From Ga0077536 sp943370145 (GTDB taxonomy: Bacteria; Pseudomonadota; Gammaproteobacteria; Ga0077536): DNA of 64,000 nt. The notes under the pieces are model-generated. The model searched no databases. It worked only from the letters and a program-made list of their open reading frames with translations, and had not been told where the DNA came from. The position numbers and the translations under genes are program-made. Below are positions 1-8,477 of this stretch, piece after piece. The stretch lies in assembly GCA_943370145.1 (NCBI GenBank), contig CALRPY020000018.1, positions 1-64,000 on the forward strand. Reading direction: 5' to 3'. The number at the start of each line of letters is the position of its first letter. Positions within the stretch are counted from its first letter, which is position 1.

Positions 1-282
1 CGGGCATCGCGCCGCGCGGCGCGCCGCGGCGGTGACGTCGCTGGCGAGCGCCCTGCGCCACCGGCACGCGAGGCCCCGCAGCCGCGCTGGCCACGTGCTC
101 GCCCGCCGGGGTCTCGATCCGGGCGCGACGCGGTCCGGCGGCCGCCGCATTTCCCTGCATCGCGAAACTGGGCGAGAATGCGGATTCAATCAGGCGTATC
201 TCGGCGCAACGTCACTTCATTCGTTGGGGCTCCGGCAGGGACCCGGGAGAGCGCTACGGCTAACAGGTAGGACGCGCGCTCC
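1..282. other. Window start, no supported gene
   Basis: No gene can be supported upstream of trpG. One + frame stops with TGA at 33-35 and could be the last codons of a gene lying mostly outside the window. The ending is too short to identify. trpE often precedes trpG, but nothing here is recognisable as the TrpE C-terminus. The other open frames are strongly Arg/Pro/Ala-rich, as expected for non-coding frames in GC-rich DNA. Confidence 0.4.
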
Positions 283-879
283 ATGCTGCTGATGATCGAC
301 AACTACGACTCCTTCACCTACAACCTCGTGCAGTACTGCGGCGAGCTCGGCGAGCAGGTGGAAGTCGTCCGCAACGACGAAATCACGGTCGCGGACATCC
401 GGCGCCGGCGGCCGGATCACATCATCATCTCCCCCGGCCCCTGCACGCCGAACGAGGCCGGCGTGTCGCTGGACGTGGTGCGCGAACTGGCCGGCGAGAT
501 ACCGCTGCTCGGCGTGTGCCTGGGCCACCAGAGCATCGGCCAGGCCTTCGGCGGCCGCATCGTGCACGCGCGCGAGGTCATGCACGGCAAGGTCTCGGCA
601 ATCCATCACCGCGGCAGCGACCTCTTCCGCGGCCTCGCGAACCCGTTCACCGCCACGCGCTACCACTCGCTGGTGATCGAGACCGCGAGTTGCCCCCCCT
701 GCCTCGAAGTCACCGCGTGGACCACGCTGGCGGACGGCAGCTTCGACGAGATCATGGGCGTGCGTCACCGCGACTTGCCGGTCTACGGTGTGCAGTTCCA
801 CCCGGAATCCATCCTCACCGATTTCGGCCACGAACTGCTGCAGAACTTCTTCGAACTGAGCCGCGCGGCGCGCGCCTGA
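283..879 (+). CDS. trpG: Anthranilate synthase component II (glutamine amidotransferase)
   Basis: This class I glutamine amidotransferase supplies ammonia to TrpE for anthranilate synthesis, the first committed step of tryptophan biosynthesis in the cytoplasm. The 198-residue protein has the family N-terminus (MLLMIDNYDSFTYNLVQY), the oxyanion motif SPGPCTPNEAG, the nucleophile Cys in GVCLGHQSIGQAFGG (about residue 80) and the His/Glu pair in FHPESI near the C-terminus. Length is normal for a stand-alone subunit. It may also serve p-aminobenzoate synthase (PabA role), as shared TrpG/PabA proteins do. trpD starts 8 nt downstream, so trpGDC is one transcription unit. No trpE is visible in the window. 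Confidence 0.95.
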   Translation: MLLMIDNYDSFTYNLVQYCGELGEQVEVVRNDEITVADIRRRRPDHIIISPGPCTPNEAGVSLDVVRELAGEIPLLGVCLGHQSIGQAFGGRIVHAREVMHGKVSAIHHRGSDLFRGLANPFTATRYHSLVIETASCPPCLEVTAWTTLADGSFDEIMGVRHRDLPVYGVQFHPESILTDFGHELLQNFFELSRAARA

Positions 880-887
880 GACCCGCC

Positions 888-1919
888 ATGCAGATTCGCG
901 ACGCCATTTCCCACGTGGTCGAGGGCCGGGATCTCGCCTACGACGGAATGCTGGACGTGATGCGCCAGATCATGACCGGCGAAACCACGCCCGCGCAGAT
1001 CGCCGGCTTCCTCGTCGCGCTGCGCATGAAGGGCGAGACGGTGGACGAAATCACCGCTGCCGCCACGGTGATGCGCGAGCTGTCGCTGAAGGTCGACTGC
1101 GACTGCAGTCCACTCATCGACACCTGCGGCACGGGCGGTGATTCGACCGGCACCTTCAACATCTCGACCGCGGCCGCGTTCGTCGTCGCCGCGGCCGGGG
1201 GGCACGTCGCGAAACACGGCAACCGGTCGGTATCGAGCTCGAGCGGCTCGGCCGACCTGCTGGAAGCCGCCGGCGTGCGCATCGCGCTGCCGCCGGCGGA
1301 AATCGCCAGGGCCGTGCGCGAGACCGGCTTCGGCTTCATGTTCGCGCAGGCCCATCACAGCGCAACCCGCCACGCCGCCGGTCCGCGTCGCGAGCTCGGC
1401 ATCCGCACCATCTTCAACGTGCTGGGCCCGCTGACCAACCCGGCCACCGCGCCGCTGCAGGTCATCGGGCTCTACTCCCGCGCCTGGGTCGCGAAGATCG
1501 CCGAAGTGCTGCGCCGTCTCGGCACACAGCGCGCGCTGGTCGTGCATGCGGCGGACGGCCTGGACGAAATCAGCATCAGCGCGACGACCTCGGTTGCCGA
1601 ATTGCGCAATGGGCAGATCCGGGAATACGAATTCGATCCGGCGGCGCTCGGCATCGTGGCCGCGCCGCTGTCGGCGCTGCGCGTCGGCAACGCGGCCGAG
1701 AGCCTCGCGATCATCCGCCGCGTGTATGCGAACGAACCCGGCCCGGCGCGCGATATCGTCGCCCTGAACGCGGGCGCCGCGCTCTACCTCTGCGACTTCG
1801 CCGACAGCATCGGCGAGGGTTTCCACCGGGCGATCGCACTGATCGCGAGCGGCGCCGCGCAGGCGGCGTTCGAGCGGCACATCCAGTACACCCAGTCGAT
1901 TGAAACGGACACGCCATGA
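888..1919 (+). CDS. trpD: Anthranilate phosphoribosyltransferase
   Basis: The enzyme transfers phosphoribose from PRPP to anthranilate, the second step of the tryptophan branch. The 343-residue protein starts at the ATG at 888 (MQIRDAISHVVEGRDL). The frame is open further upstream but there it only shadows trpG. The PRPP and Mg-binding motifs DTCGTGGDSTGTFNIST and KHGNRSVSSSSGSADLLEA are both present. The helical N-terminal domain (about residues 1-65) precedes the alpha/beta phosphoribosyl domain. The stop overlaps the trpC start as ATGA, which implies translational coupling. Confidence 0.96.
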   Translation: MQIRDAISHVVEGRDLAYDGMLDVMRQIMTGETTPAQIAGFLVALRMKGETVDEITAAATVMRELSLKVDCDCSPLIDTCGTGGDSTGTFNISTAAAFVVAAAGGHVAKHGNRSVSSSSGSADLLEAAGVRIALPPAEIARAVRETGFGFMFAQAHHSATRHAAGPRRELGIRTIFNVLGPLTNPATAPLQVIGLYSRAWVAKIAEVLRRLGTQRALVVHAADGLDEISISATTSVAELRNGQIREYEFDPAALGIVAAPLSALRVGNAAESLAIIRRVYANEPGPARDIVALNAGAALYLCDFADSIGEGFHRAIALIASGAAQAAFERHIQYTQSIETDTP

Positions 1920-2734
1920 GCAACGAGACCGCCGCGCTCGCGCCCGGCAAGGACCTCCTCGCCGAGATCTTCGCGCACAAACGGGAGGAGGTCGCGGCCC
2001 GCAAGGCGCAACGCCCGCTCGATGAAATCCGCGGCCTGGCCGCCGCGTGCCCGCCGCCGCGCGGCTTCGAACAGGCGCTGCGCCGGCAGATCGCACAGGG
2101 CAATCCGGCCGTCATCGCCGAGTGCAAGAAGGCGTCGCCGTCGAAAGGCGTGATCCGCGAGGACTACGACCCGGCGGCGATTGCCGCGTCCTACGCGCGA
2201 AGCGGCGCCGCCTGCCTGTCGGTGCTGACCGATGAACGCTACTTCCAGGGCCGCGACGCGGACCTCGCCGCCGCGCGCGGCGCCTGCGGGCTGCCCGTCA
2301 TCCGCAAGGATTTCATGTGCGACCCGTGGCAGATCTACGAGTCCCGCGTGCTGGGCGCCGATTGTGTGCTGCTCATCGTCGGCGGGCTCGACGACGCGAC
2401 GCTGCAGGCCCTGGCCGATGCCGCGCGCGAAGTCGATCTGGACGTGCTGCTCGAAGTCCACAACCGGGAGGAACTGGAGCGCGCGCTGCGCCTTCGCCTG
2501 CCGCTGATCGGCATCAACAACCGCGATCTGCGCCGCTTCGTCACCGACATCGAGACCACCATCGGGCTGCTGCGCGACGTGCCGGCAGACCGGCTCGTCG
2601 TCACCGAATCCGGCATCAATACCCGCGAGCAGGTGGCCTACCTGCGCGGCCGCGAGGTGAATGCCTTCCTGGTCGGCGAAGCCTTCATGCGCGAAGCGGA
2701 CCCCGGCGCGAAACTCCGCGAACTGTTCTTCTGA
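1916..2734 (+). CDS. trpC: Indole-3-glycerol phosphate synthase
   Basis: This TIM-barrel enzyme closes the indole ring of CdRP to give indole-3-glycerol phosphate. The 272-residue monofunctional form is not fused to TrpF. Characteristic segments are VIAECKKASPSKGVIRED (catalytic Lys of the first strand), RKDFMCDPWQIYESRVLGAD, LLEVHNREELERAL, IGINNRDLRRF and VTESGIN near the end. The ATG overlaps the trpD stop by 4 nt. It is the last gene of the operon and is followed by a clear intrinsic terminator. trpF, trpB and trpA are not in this cluster, as in Pseudomonas-type genomes. Confidence 0.96.
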   Translation: MSNETAALAPGKDLLAEIFAHKREEVAARKAQRPLDEIRGLAAACPPPRGFEQALRRQIAQGNPAVIAECKKASPSKGVIREDYDPAAIAASYARSGAACLSVLTDERYFQGRDADLAAARGACGLPVIRKDFMCDPWQIYESRVLGADCVLLIVGGLDDATLQALADAAREVDLDVLLEVHNREELERALRLRLPLIGINNRDLRRFVTDIETTIGLLRDVPADRLVVTESGINTREQVAYLRGREVNAFLVGEAFMREADPGAKLRELFF

Positions 2735-2759
2735 GCGTCGGCCTGCTGGGCTGGTTTCA

Positions 2760-2796
2760 CCTCTCCCGGGGCGGGAGAGGCGAATACTTTTTATGG
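2760..2796 (+). terminator. Intrinsic terminator of trpGDC
   Basis: A perfect 9-bp stem, CCTCTCCCG with CGGGAGAGG, closes a GGG loop. It is followed after a short gap by a run of five T. It begins 26 nt after the trpC stop, between convergent genes. Confidence 0.75.
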
Positions 2797-2816
2797 TGCG
2801 GGGTGACGCACTTGGT

Positions 2817-3251
2817 TCATGACTGTCGGGCTTCCTGCGGGTGACGGTAGGCGAGGAAGCCGAGGCAGTTGCCGCCCGGATCGGCAATGCAGAATTCCGC
2901 GCGCTCGCCGGCTTCGCCGCGCGCCTCGAAGCGCGGCGTCTCCAGGTAGCGCACGCCGATGTAATTCAGGTGGTCGACGGCGCGATGCCAGTCCTCCCAG
3001 CCCATCACCAGGCCGAAGCGCGGCAGCAGCGCGGTGGTCACCGCGTCGCCGGCGCCTCGGCGGGCTTCCAGCTCGCAACCGAAGAAATCGAACAGCAGGC
3101 TGTCGTCGCGCTCGGCGAGCACGCGGCAGCCGAGGGTGTCCTGGTAGAAGGTGCGCGTCGCGTCCAGATCGACGGCGGCGATTGCGATGCGCGGACGCGG
3201 CCGCGAGGTGAACTCCTCGAGCGGCCCGCCCCTAGATGTCTTGTTGCCCAT
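2817..3251 (-). CDS. VOC (glyoxalase/dioxygenase fold) family protein
   Basis: This 144-residue protein of the vicinal oxygen chelate superfamily has unknown substrate. The first beta-alpha unit reads RIAIAAVDLDATRTFYQDTLGC, and the C-terminal half ends with the typical strand ADPGGNCLGFLAYRHP. Length suits a two-module VOC domain. It resembles the dioxygenase/glyoxalase-like group more than true lactoylglutathione lyase. The start overlaps the 3' end of the class II aldolase gene by 20 nt, so both probably follow ilvA on one transcript. Family is clear, function is not. Confidence 0.85.
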   Translation of the reverse strand: MGNKTSRGGPLEEFTSRPRPRIAIAAVDLDATRTFYQDTLGCRVLAERDDSLLFDFFGCELEARRGAGDAVTTALLPRFGLVMGWEDWHRAVDHLNYIGVRYLETPRFEARGEAGERAEFCIADPGGNCLGFLAYRHPQEARQS

Positions 3252-3909
3252 AACCTTTGAACTGCCTGATTGCGTCCGCGATTTCCGCGTCGTTCAACAA
3301 CACCGGCCCGCCCGCGGCCAGCGCGAGCAGGTATTGCCGCGCGAGTTCCTCGACCTCGACCGCGAGCCGCCGGGCGCGCGCCAGATCCGGGCCAATCGCC
3401 ACGAGGCCGTGGTTCGCGAGCAGGCAGGCATTGCGCTCGGTAAGCGCCGCGACGACTGCCCGCGACAGCGCCCCGGTGCCGAAGGTCGCGTACGGGGCGC
3501 AGGGAATCGTAGCACCGCCCGCCACCGCCACCATGTAGTGGAACGGCGGAATCTCGCGGCGGCAGCAGGCCAGGGCGGTCGCGTGGGGCGAATGCACATG
3601 GACGACGGCCCCGGCGTCGGGACGCGCCGCGTAGAGTCCGGCGTGGAAGCGCCACTCGCTGGACGGGCGGTAGCGCGCAGCCAGCGGCGTACCGTCCAGT
3701 GTCATCTCCACCATGGCCTCGGCGGCGAGGTCGGCCGGCAGCACGCCGGTCGGGGTGATCAGGAAATGCGCGCCGCAGCGCGCGCTGGCGTTGCCGGCCG
3801 CCGCGCGGTTGAGACCGTCGGCCTCGAGCCCGCGCATCGTGCGCACGAGTTCATCGCGCAGCGCGGCGGGCGACGCGCCATCACTTGAGGAAGAGGTCGT
3901 AGGCGGCAT
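3232..3909 (-). CDS. Class II aldolase/adducin family protein
   Basis: This zinc-dependent class II aldolase fold protein (225 aa) is of the type acting on phosphorylated sugars, such as L-fuculose-1-phosphate aldolase or methylthioribulose-1-phosphate dehydratase. Visible active-site elements are the substrate loop GNASAR (residues about 39-44), the catalytic Glu in SSEWRFH, the zinc ligands in VVHVHSPHA and a third zinc His in LANHGLV. The start is well supported by GAGGAGG upstream of the ATG at 3909. It overlaps the ilvA 3' end by 29 nt and the following VOC gene by 20 nt. The exact substrate cannot be assigned. Confidence 0.88.
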   Translation of the reverse strand: MPPTTSSSSDGASPAALRDELVRTMRGLEADGLNRAAAGNASARCGAHFLITPTGVLPADLAAEAMVEMTLDGTPLAARYRPSSEWRFHAGLYAARPDAGAVVHVHSPHATALACCRREIPPFHYMVAVAGGATIPCAPYATFGTGALSRAVVAALTERNACLLANHGLVAIGPDLARARRLAVEVEELARQYLLALAAGGPVLLNDAEIADAIRQFKGYGQQDI

Positions 3910-5407
3910 TGCGCTCCTCCTCGACGTAGTCCATGTGCAGCTCGGCGAGGAACTGGCGGAATGGCAGGTTCTGGGTTTCGGGCACCTGGATACCCATCAG
4001 CACGCGGCCATAGGCGGCGCCGTGGTTGCGGTAGTGGAACAGGCTGATGTTCCAGCGGTCGCCGACCTGGTTCAGGAAGTGCAGCAGCGCGCCCGGGCGC
4101 TCGGGGAACTCCACCCGCAGCAGGCGCTCATCGCCGAGCCCGCCGCCGTGGCCGCCGACCATGTAGCGCACGTGCAGCTTCGCGAGGTCGTTCTCGGAAA
4201 TGTCGACCGCGTCGAAGCCCTTCTCGTGGAGGCTCGCGAGCAGCTGCGACTTGTCGCCGTCGTTGGGACGCAGCTGCACGCCGGCGAATACCGTGGCCCG
4301 CTCGCTGTCCGCATAGCGATAGTTGAATTCGGTGATCGAACGCGGGCCGAGCGCGTGGCAGAAGCGGCGGAAACTGCCCGGCCGCTCGGGGATGACCGCG
4401 CCGATCAGCACCTCCCGCTTTTCACCGAGTTCGGCAAGTTCGGCGATGTGGCGCAGGCGGTCGAAATTGACGTTTGCGCCGGAGAGGATCGCGACCAGTT
4501 CCTCGCCGCGGACGCCCTCACGCGCGACGTACTGCTTGAGCCCCGCGAGCGCCAGCGCACCCGCCGGCTCGGCGATCGATCGGGTGTCCTCGAAGATGTC
4601 CTTCACCGCCGCGCAGATTTCGTCGATGCTCACCGTCAGCATCTGGTCGACGTGCTCGCGGGCGATCCGGAAATTCTCGACGCCGGCCTGCCGGACCGCG
4701 GCGCCGTCGGCGAAGATGCCGATGCGGTCGAGCTTGATGCGCTCACCGGCCTCGAGCGCGCGCGTCATGCAGGCGGCCTCGTCGGCCTCGACGCCGATGA
4801 TCCGCACCGCCGGCAGCAGCGACTTCACGTAGGCGGCGATGCCCGCGATGAGCCCGCCGCCGCCGACCGGCACGAAAATCGCGTGCGGCGGCTGCGGATG
4901 CTGGCGCAGGATTTCCATCGCGACGGTGCCCTGGCCGGCGATGATCAGCGGGTGATCGTAGGGCGGGACGAAGGTCATGCCGCGCGACGCCGCGAGCTCG
5001 TGGGCGTGCTCGGCGGCTTCGTCGTAGGTGTTGCCGAAAAGCACGATCTCGGCGCCGAGCCGCCGCACGGCGCCAATCTTGATCTCCGGCGTGGTCTTCG
5101 GCATCACGATGCGGGCGGCGATGCCGAGGCGGCCCGCCGCGAGGGCGACCCCCTGCGCATGGTTGCCGGCGGAGGCGGTGATCACGCCCCGCGCGCGTTC
5201 CTCGGCCGTCAGCGCCGAGATCATGTTGTAGGCGCCGCGGATCTTGTACGAGAACACGGGCTGCATGTCCTCGCGCTTCAGCCACACCTGGTTGTGCAGG
5301 CGCCGCGAGACGCCGGGCATCAGGTCGAGCGCGGTTTCGCGCGCGACGTCGTACACCGGCGCGCGCAGGATCATCTTCAGATACTGGTCGAGGTCGAGCA
5401 TCGGCAT
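3881..5407 (-). CDS. ilvA: Threonine ammonia-lyase, biosynthetic
   Basis: This PLP enzyme deaminates L-threonine to 2-oxobutanoate, the first step of isoleucine synthesis. The PLP lysine lies in KREDMQPVFSYKIRGAYNM. SAGNHAQGVALAA binds the substrate carboxylate, and VGGGGLIAGIA is the phosphate loop. After about residue 320 come two ACT-like regulatory domains, so this is the long, isoleucine-inhibited biosynthetic form (about 508 aa) and not the short catabolic one. I use the ATG at 5407. A GTG at 5443 would add 12 residues, and another ATG lies at 5401. It is divergent from rpiA across a roughly 60-bp gap. Two small enzymes overlap its 3' end. Confidence 0.95.
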   Translation of the reverse strand: MPMLDLDQYLKMILRAPVYDVARETALDLMPGVSRRLHNQVWLKREDMQPVFSYKIRGAYNMISALTAEERARGVITASAGNHAQGVALAAGRLGIAARIVMPKTTPEIKIGAVRRLGAEIVLFGNTYDEAAEHAHELAASRGMTFVPPYDHPLIIAGQGTVAMEILRQHPQPPHAIFVPVGGGGLIAGIAAYVKSLLPAVRIIGVEADEAACMTRALEAGERIKLDRIGIFADGAAVRQAGVENFRIAREHVDQMLTVSIDEICAAVKDIFEDTRSIAEPAGALALAGLKQYVAREGVRGEELVAILSGANVNFDRLRHIAELAELGEKREVLIGAVIPERPGSFRRFCHALGPRSITEFNYRYADSERATVFAGVQLRPNDGDKSQLLASLHEKGFDAVDISENDLAKLHVRYMVGGHGGGLGDERLLRVEFPERPGALLHFLNQVGDRWNISLFHYRNHGAAYGRVLMGIQVPETQNLPFRQFLAELHMDYVEEERNAAYDLFLK

Positions 5408-5465
5408 ACGATAACATTGAAGGTCCGGCGCCGGCGGCGCCACATGGCTTCGGGGGGCCCGCGGA

Positions 5466-6119
5466 ATGGATCAGGATCAGAAAAAGCGTCTGGTGGCCGA
5501 GGCGGCACTGGCGTTCGTGCCCGACGACTGCATCGTCGGCGTCGGCACCGGCAGCACCGCCAACTGTTTCATCGACGCCCTCGCCGCGCGGCGTGAGCGC
5601 ATCCGCGGCGCCGTCGCGAGTTCGGAAGCGAGCGCCACCCGCCTGCGCGCCGCCGGCATCCCGGTGCTGGACCTCAACGACACCGGCGAATTGCCGGTCT
5701 ATGTCGACGGCGCCGACGAGGCGACCCGCGGGCGCTGCCTCGTCAAGGGCGGTGGCGGCGCGCTGACGCGCGAGAAAATCGTCGCCGCCGCGAGCCGGCA
5801 GTTCATCTGCGTGATCGACGACTCGAAGATCGTCGACCACCTCGGCCGCTTCCCGCTGCCGGTGGAGGTCATCCCGCTCGCCCGCCAGCTCGTCGCGCGC
5901 GAACTCGAGTCACTGGGTGGACGCCCGGTCTGGCGCGAAGGCTTCGTCACCGACAATGGCAACGTGATCCTGGACGTCCACGGGCTCGACATCGCCGATC
6001 CGGCCGCGCTGGAGTCGGCGGTGAACCAGCTGACGGGCGTCGTCACCAACGGGCTGTTCGCGCGGCGCCCGGCGGACCTGCTGCTGGTTGGCGGGCCGGA
6101 CGGCGTCGTGCGGATCTGA
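5466..6119 (+). CDS. rpiA: Ribose-5-phosphate isomerase A
   Basis: The enzyme interconverts ribose 5-phosphate and ribulose 5-phosphate in the non-oxidative pentose phosphate pathway. The 217-residue length matches the family. Motifs are VGVGTGSTANCFIDAL (phosphate binding), VDGADEATRGRCLVKGGGGA (catalytic Asp/Lys region) and REKIVAAASRQFICVIDDSK. The rpiA/ilvA divergent arrangement is common in gammaproteobacteria. A DUF2905 gene follows 17 nt downstream. Confidence 0.95.
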   Translation: MDQDQKKRLVAEAALAFVPDDCIVGVGTGSTANCFIDALAARRERIRGAVASSEASATRLRAAGIPVLDLNDTGELPVYVDGADEATRGRCLVKGGGGALTREKIVAAASRQFICVIDDSKIVDHLGRFPLPVEVIPLARQLVARELESLGGRPVWREGFVTDNGNVILDVHGLDIADPAALESAVNQLTGVVTNGLFARRPADLLLVGGPDGVVRI

Positions 6120-6136
6120 GCCGGGAACGGCCGCCC

Positions 6137-6343
6137 GTGGGCGCGGGGCGCTGGCTGCTCGTCACCGGTCTCGTCCTGGTGGGGCTGGGACTCGCCTGGC
6201 CGTGGCTCTCGAGACTGGGCCTCGGGCGCCTGCCCGGCGACATCGTCATCGAACGCGGACAGTCCCGCTTCCATTTCCCGCTGATGACCAGCATCGTCAT
6301 CAGCCTCGTCCTGAGCGTCCTGCTCTGGCTGTTCCGGCGCTGA
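6137..6343 (+). CDS. DUF2905 family small membrane protein
   Basis: This 68-residue protein with two predicted membrane helices (about residues 5-25 and 48-66) is separated by a short loop containing RLPGDIVIERG. That loop is typical of DUF2905 proteins. It begins with GTG at 6137. Function is unknown. It follows rpiA by 17 nt and is probably co-transcribed. It converges on tatC with only a 7-nt gap and no visible terminator. Confidence 0.85.
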   Translation: MGAGRWLLVTGLVLVGLGLAWPWLSRLGLGRLPGDIVIERGQSRFHFPLMTSIVISLVLSVLLWLFRR

Positions 6344-6350
6344 GCCTGGT

Positions 6351-7172
6351 TCAGGACTTGTCGGCGGAGCCGACGGTCGGCGCGAGGCCGGTCGCCGCGG
6401 CGGCTTCCTCCTCCTCCTCGTCGGTGATGAAGAAGCGGCAGAACAGCATCCCGATCTCGAACAGCAGGCAGATCGGCAGCGCCATGAGGGTCTGCGAGAT
6501 CGGGTCCGGCGGCGTCAGCACCGCCGCGAGGACGAAGGCCCCGACGATGATGTAGGGACGCTTCTGCGCGAGGTCCTGCCGCGTCGCGATGCCGGTGCGC
6601 ACGACCAGGAAGGTCGCGACCGGCACCTCGAAGGCAAGGCCGAACGCGAAGAACATCACGATCACGAAGTCGAGGTAGTTGGAGATGTCGGTCATGACCG
6701 TCACGCCCTCGGGGGCCGCGGCGGTCAGGAAGCCGAAAATCAACGGGAACACCACGAAGTAGGCGAAGGCCGCGCCGAGATAGAACAGCCCGATCGCGGA
6801 CACCAGCAGCGGGAAGGCCAGCCGCTTCTCGTGGCGGTAGAGCCCGGGCGCGATGAAGGCCCACAGCTGGTAGAAGATGTAGGGCACGCTGATCATCACC
6901 GCGATGAAGCAGCTCAGCTTGAACGGCGCTAGGAAGGGTGACGCGACCTGGGTTGCGATCATCTGCGCGCCGACCGCCGCCATCTTGTCCATCATCGGCT
7001 GGGACAGCCAGGAATAGAGCGGGTTGGCGATCGGCATCAGCACCAGCAGCACCGCCAGCACGCAGAGGATCGCGCGCATCAGGCGCGTGCGCAACTCCAC
7101 GAGGTGCGAGACGAAGGTCTGTTCCGTCGGGTCGAGATCGTCGTGCGGGGAGGTCCCCTTGCCGCTCGCCAT
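6351..7172 (-). CDS. tatC: Sec-independent translocase subunit TatC
   Basis: This polytopic inner-membrane receptor of the twin-arginine pathway binds the RR signal peptide of folded cofactor proteins. The 273-residue protein has six hydrophobic segments, the N-terminal signature EQTFVSHLVELRTRLMRA and the conserved periplasmic/TM3 region FPLLVSAIGLFYLGAAFAYF. The tail after about residue 245 is Glu/Ala-rich. It is the last gene of tatABC, 7 nt after tatB. The [NiFe] hydrogenase at the other end of the window is a cytoplasmic group 3b type and is not an expected Tat client. Confidence 0.95.
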   Translation of the reverse strand: MASGKGTSPHDDLDPTEQTFVSHLVELRTRLMRAILCVLAVLLVLMPIANPLYSWLSQPMMDKMAAVGAQMIATQVASPFLAPFKLSCFIAVMISVPYIFYQLWAFIAPGLYRHEKRLAFPLLVSAIGLFYLGAAFAYFVVFPLIFGFLTAAAPEGVTVMTDISNYLDFVIVMFFAFGLAFEVPVATFLVVRTGIATRQDLAQKRPYIIVGAFVLAAVLTPPDPISQTLMALPICLLFEIGMLFCRFFITDEEEEEAAAATGLAPTVGSADKS

Positions 7173-7179
7173 GCTGCGC

Positions 7180-7458
7180 TCAGGTCTGGTCCGGGCCCCT
7201 GGACTGGCTGCCCGGCGCGGCGCTGTCGGGGGTCACGGTCTGCTTCAGGGTCGTGCTGTTGAAGTCACGCTGCAACTGGCCGATTTCGCGGGCACCGACG
7301 TCGCGCTCGAGTTCGGTGCGCATTTCGCGGGCCATGCGCTGCGCCCGTCCGATCCAGCGGCCCGTCGTGCGGACGAGTTCCGGCAGGCGCTCCGGGCCGA
7401 CCACCAGCAGGGCGACGAGGCCGATCAGGACCAGTTCGGTGAAACCGACGTCGAACAC
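7180..7458 (-). CDS. tatB: Twin-arginine translocase subunit TatB
   Basis: TatB partners TatC in the substrate-receptor complex. The 92-residue protein begins MFDVGFTELVLIGLVALLVV, has the TatB-type Glu in the membrane helix, the hinge GPERLPELVRTTGRW and an amphipathic helix, followed by a short Pro/Ser/Gln tail. This tail is shorter than in Escherichia coli TatB (171 aa). It lies between tatA and tatC, 13 nt from tatA. Confidence 0.92.
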   Translation of the reverse strand: MFDVGFTELVLIGLVALLVVGPERLPELVRTTGRWIGRAQRMAREMRTELERDVGAREIGQLQRDFNSTTLKQTVTPDSAAPGSQSRGPDQT

Positions 7459-7471
7459 GCGCCGGCGCCCG

Positions 7472-7693
7472 TCAGACGTTCTTCTTGTCGCCGGTGGCGA
7501 CGGCTTCGCCGTCGATGACGCGCTTGCTGTCGGCGACGTCCGCCGCCCCTTCCTCCTGGCCGTCCTTCAGGGCTTTCTTGAAGTCGCGGATCCAGCCGCC
7601 GACGTCCGAGCCGATGCCGCGAATCTTCTTGGTGCCGAACACCAGCATCACGATCACGAGGATCACGATGAGTTCCTTGATACCTATGCCCAT
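7472..7693 (-). CDS. tatA: Twin-arginine translocase subunit TatA
   Basis: This pore-forming Tat component of 73 residues has the membrane helix IKELIVILVIVMLVFG, the hinge FGTKKIRGIGSDVGGWIRDF and an acidic/basic C-terminal tail. The Phe-Gly hinge and the size separate it from TatB. It is first in tatABC, 57 nt downstream of hisE, in the his-tat order common in beta- and gammaproteobacteria. Confidence 0.93.
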   Translation of the reverse strand: MGIGIKELIVILVIVMLVFGTKKIRGIGSDVGGWIRDFKKALKDGQEEGAADVADSKRVIDGEAVATGDKKNV

Positions 7694-7750
7694 GTTGCAT
7701 CTCCATGGAAGGCGCGCAGTGGGCGCCCTCCGGCAGGAATTGGATTCCGT

Positions 7751-8074
7751 CTACTGTCCCGGGCGCGAGGCCTTTTCCTCTATACCCGAGACGCCGAAGC
7801 GCCGGGCAAGTTCCGCGAGGACCGCCTCATGATCGAGCCCCCGCGCCGCCAGCGCAACCAGCGTGTGGAACCACAGGTCGGCGACCTCCCGGATCATCGC
7901 GCCGTCGTCATCATGCCCGGCGGCGATGACAACTTCGGTCGCCTCCTCGCCGATTTTCTTGCGGATGAGGTCCATGCCGCCCGCGTAGAGGCGGGCGACG
8001 TAGGACTGCGCGGGGTCCGCGCTCTTCCGCTCCTCGAGAATGCGCGCGAGCGCTGCCAGGACGTCTGTTTGCAT
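7751..8074 (-). CDS. hisE: Phosphoribosyl-ATP pyrophosphohydrolase
   Basis: HisE hydrolyses PR-ATP to PR-AMP, the second step of histidine biosynthesis. The protein is 107 residues from the ATG at 8074. The open frame upstream only shadows hisI. The MazG-like metal-binding helices are visible: KKIGEEATEVVIAAG and REVADLWFHTLVALAARG. HisE is separate from HisI here, in contrast to the fused HisIE of enterics. It lies 19 nt downstream of hisI. Confidence 0.94.
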   Translation of the reverse strand: MQTDVLAALARILEERKSADPAQSYVARLYAGGMDLIRKKIGEEATEVVIAAGHDDDGAMIREVADLWFHTLVALAARGLDHEAVLAELARRFGVSGIEEKASRPGQ

Positions 8075-8093
8075 ACGTGTGCGGACCGGGCGC

Positions 8094-8477
8094 TCAGGCG
8101 CCGTAGATATCTTTGGGGTCTTTGAGCACCGGGTCCAGCGTTTCCCACTCACCATCCACGAGGCGGCGGTAGAAACAGCTGACCCGGCCGGTGTGGCAGG
8201 CGATGCCGCCAATCTGCTCGACCAGCAGCACGACCGCATCGGCGTCGCAGTCGAGGCGGATTTCACGGATCCGCTGGACGTGGCCGGATTCCTCGCCCTT
8301 GCGCCAGAGCTTGCGCCGGGAACGCGACCAGTACACGGCCCGCCCCTCGGCGGCGGTGGCCGCGAGCGCGTCGCGGTTCATCCAGGCGACGGTCAGCACG
8401 CGGCCGGTGTCGGCGTCCTGGGCGACCGCGGCGACGAGGCCGTTCGCGTCCCAGTGCACCTCGTCCAGCCAGCTCAC
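8094..8477 (-). CDS. hisI: Phosphoribosyl-AMP cyclohydrolase
   Basis: HisI opens the adenine ring of PR-AMP (third step of histidine synthesis) and is zinc-dependent. The 127-residue protein contains AWMNRDALAATAAEGRAVYWSRSR, the metal-binding Asp cluster LDCDADAVVL and the zinc cysteines in ACHTGRVSCFYR. The start codon overlaps the hisF stop by 4 nt. It is a stand-alone HisI with a separate hisE downstream. Confidence 0.95.
   Translation of the reverse strand: MSWLDEVHWDANGLVAAVAQDADTGRVLTVAWMNRDALAATAAEGRAVYWSRSRRKLWRKGEESGHVQRIREIRLDCDADAVVLLVEQIGGIACHTGRVSCFYRRLVDGEWETLDPVLKDPKDIYGA

Noticed and set aside
1..35. Possible end of trpE upstream of trpG
   Set aside because: Only about ten codons before a TGA are visible, and they do not resemble the TrpE C-terminus.
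3713..5596. A + strand frame of 627 codons opposite ilvA
   Set aside because: It is antisense to a clear ilvA and crosses the ilvA/rpiA promoter region.
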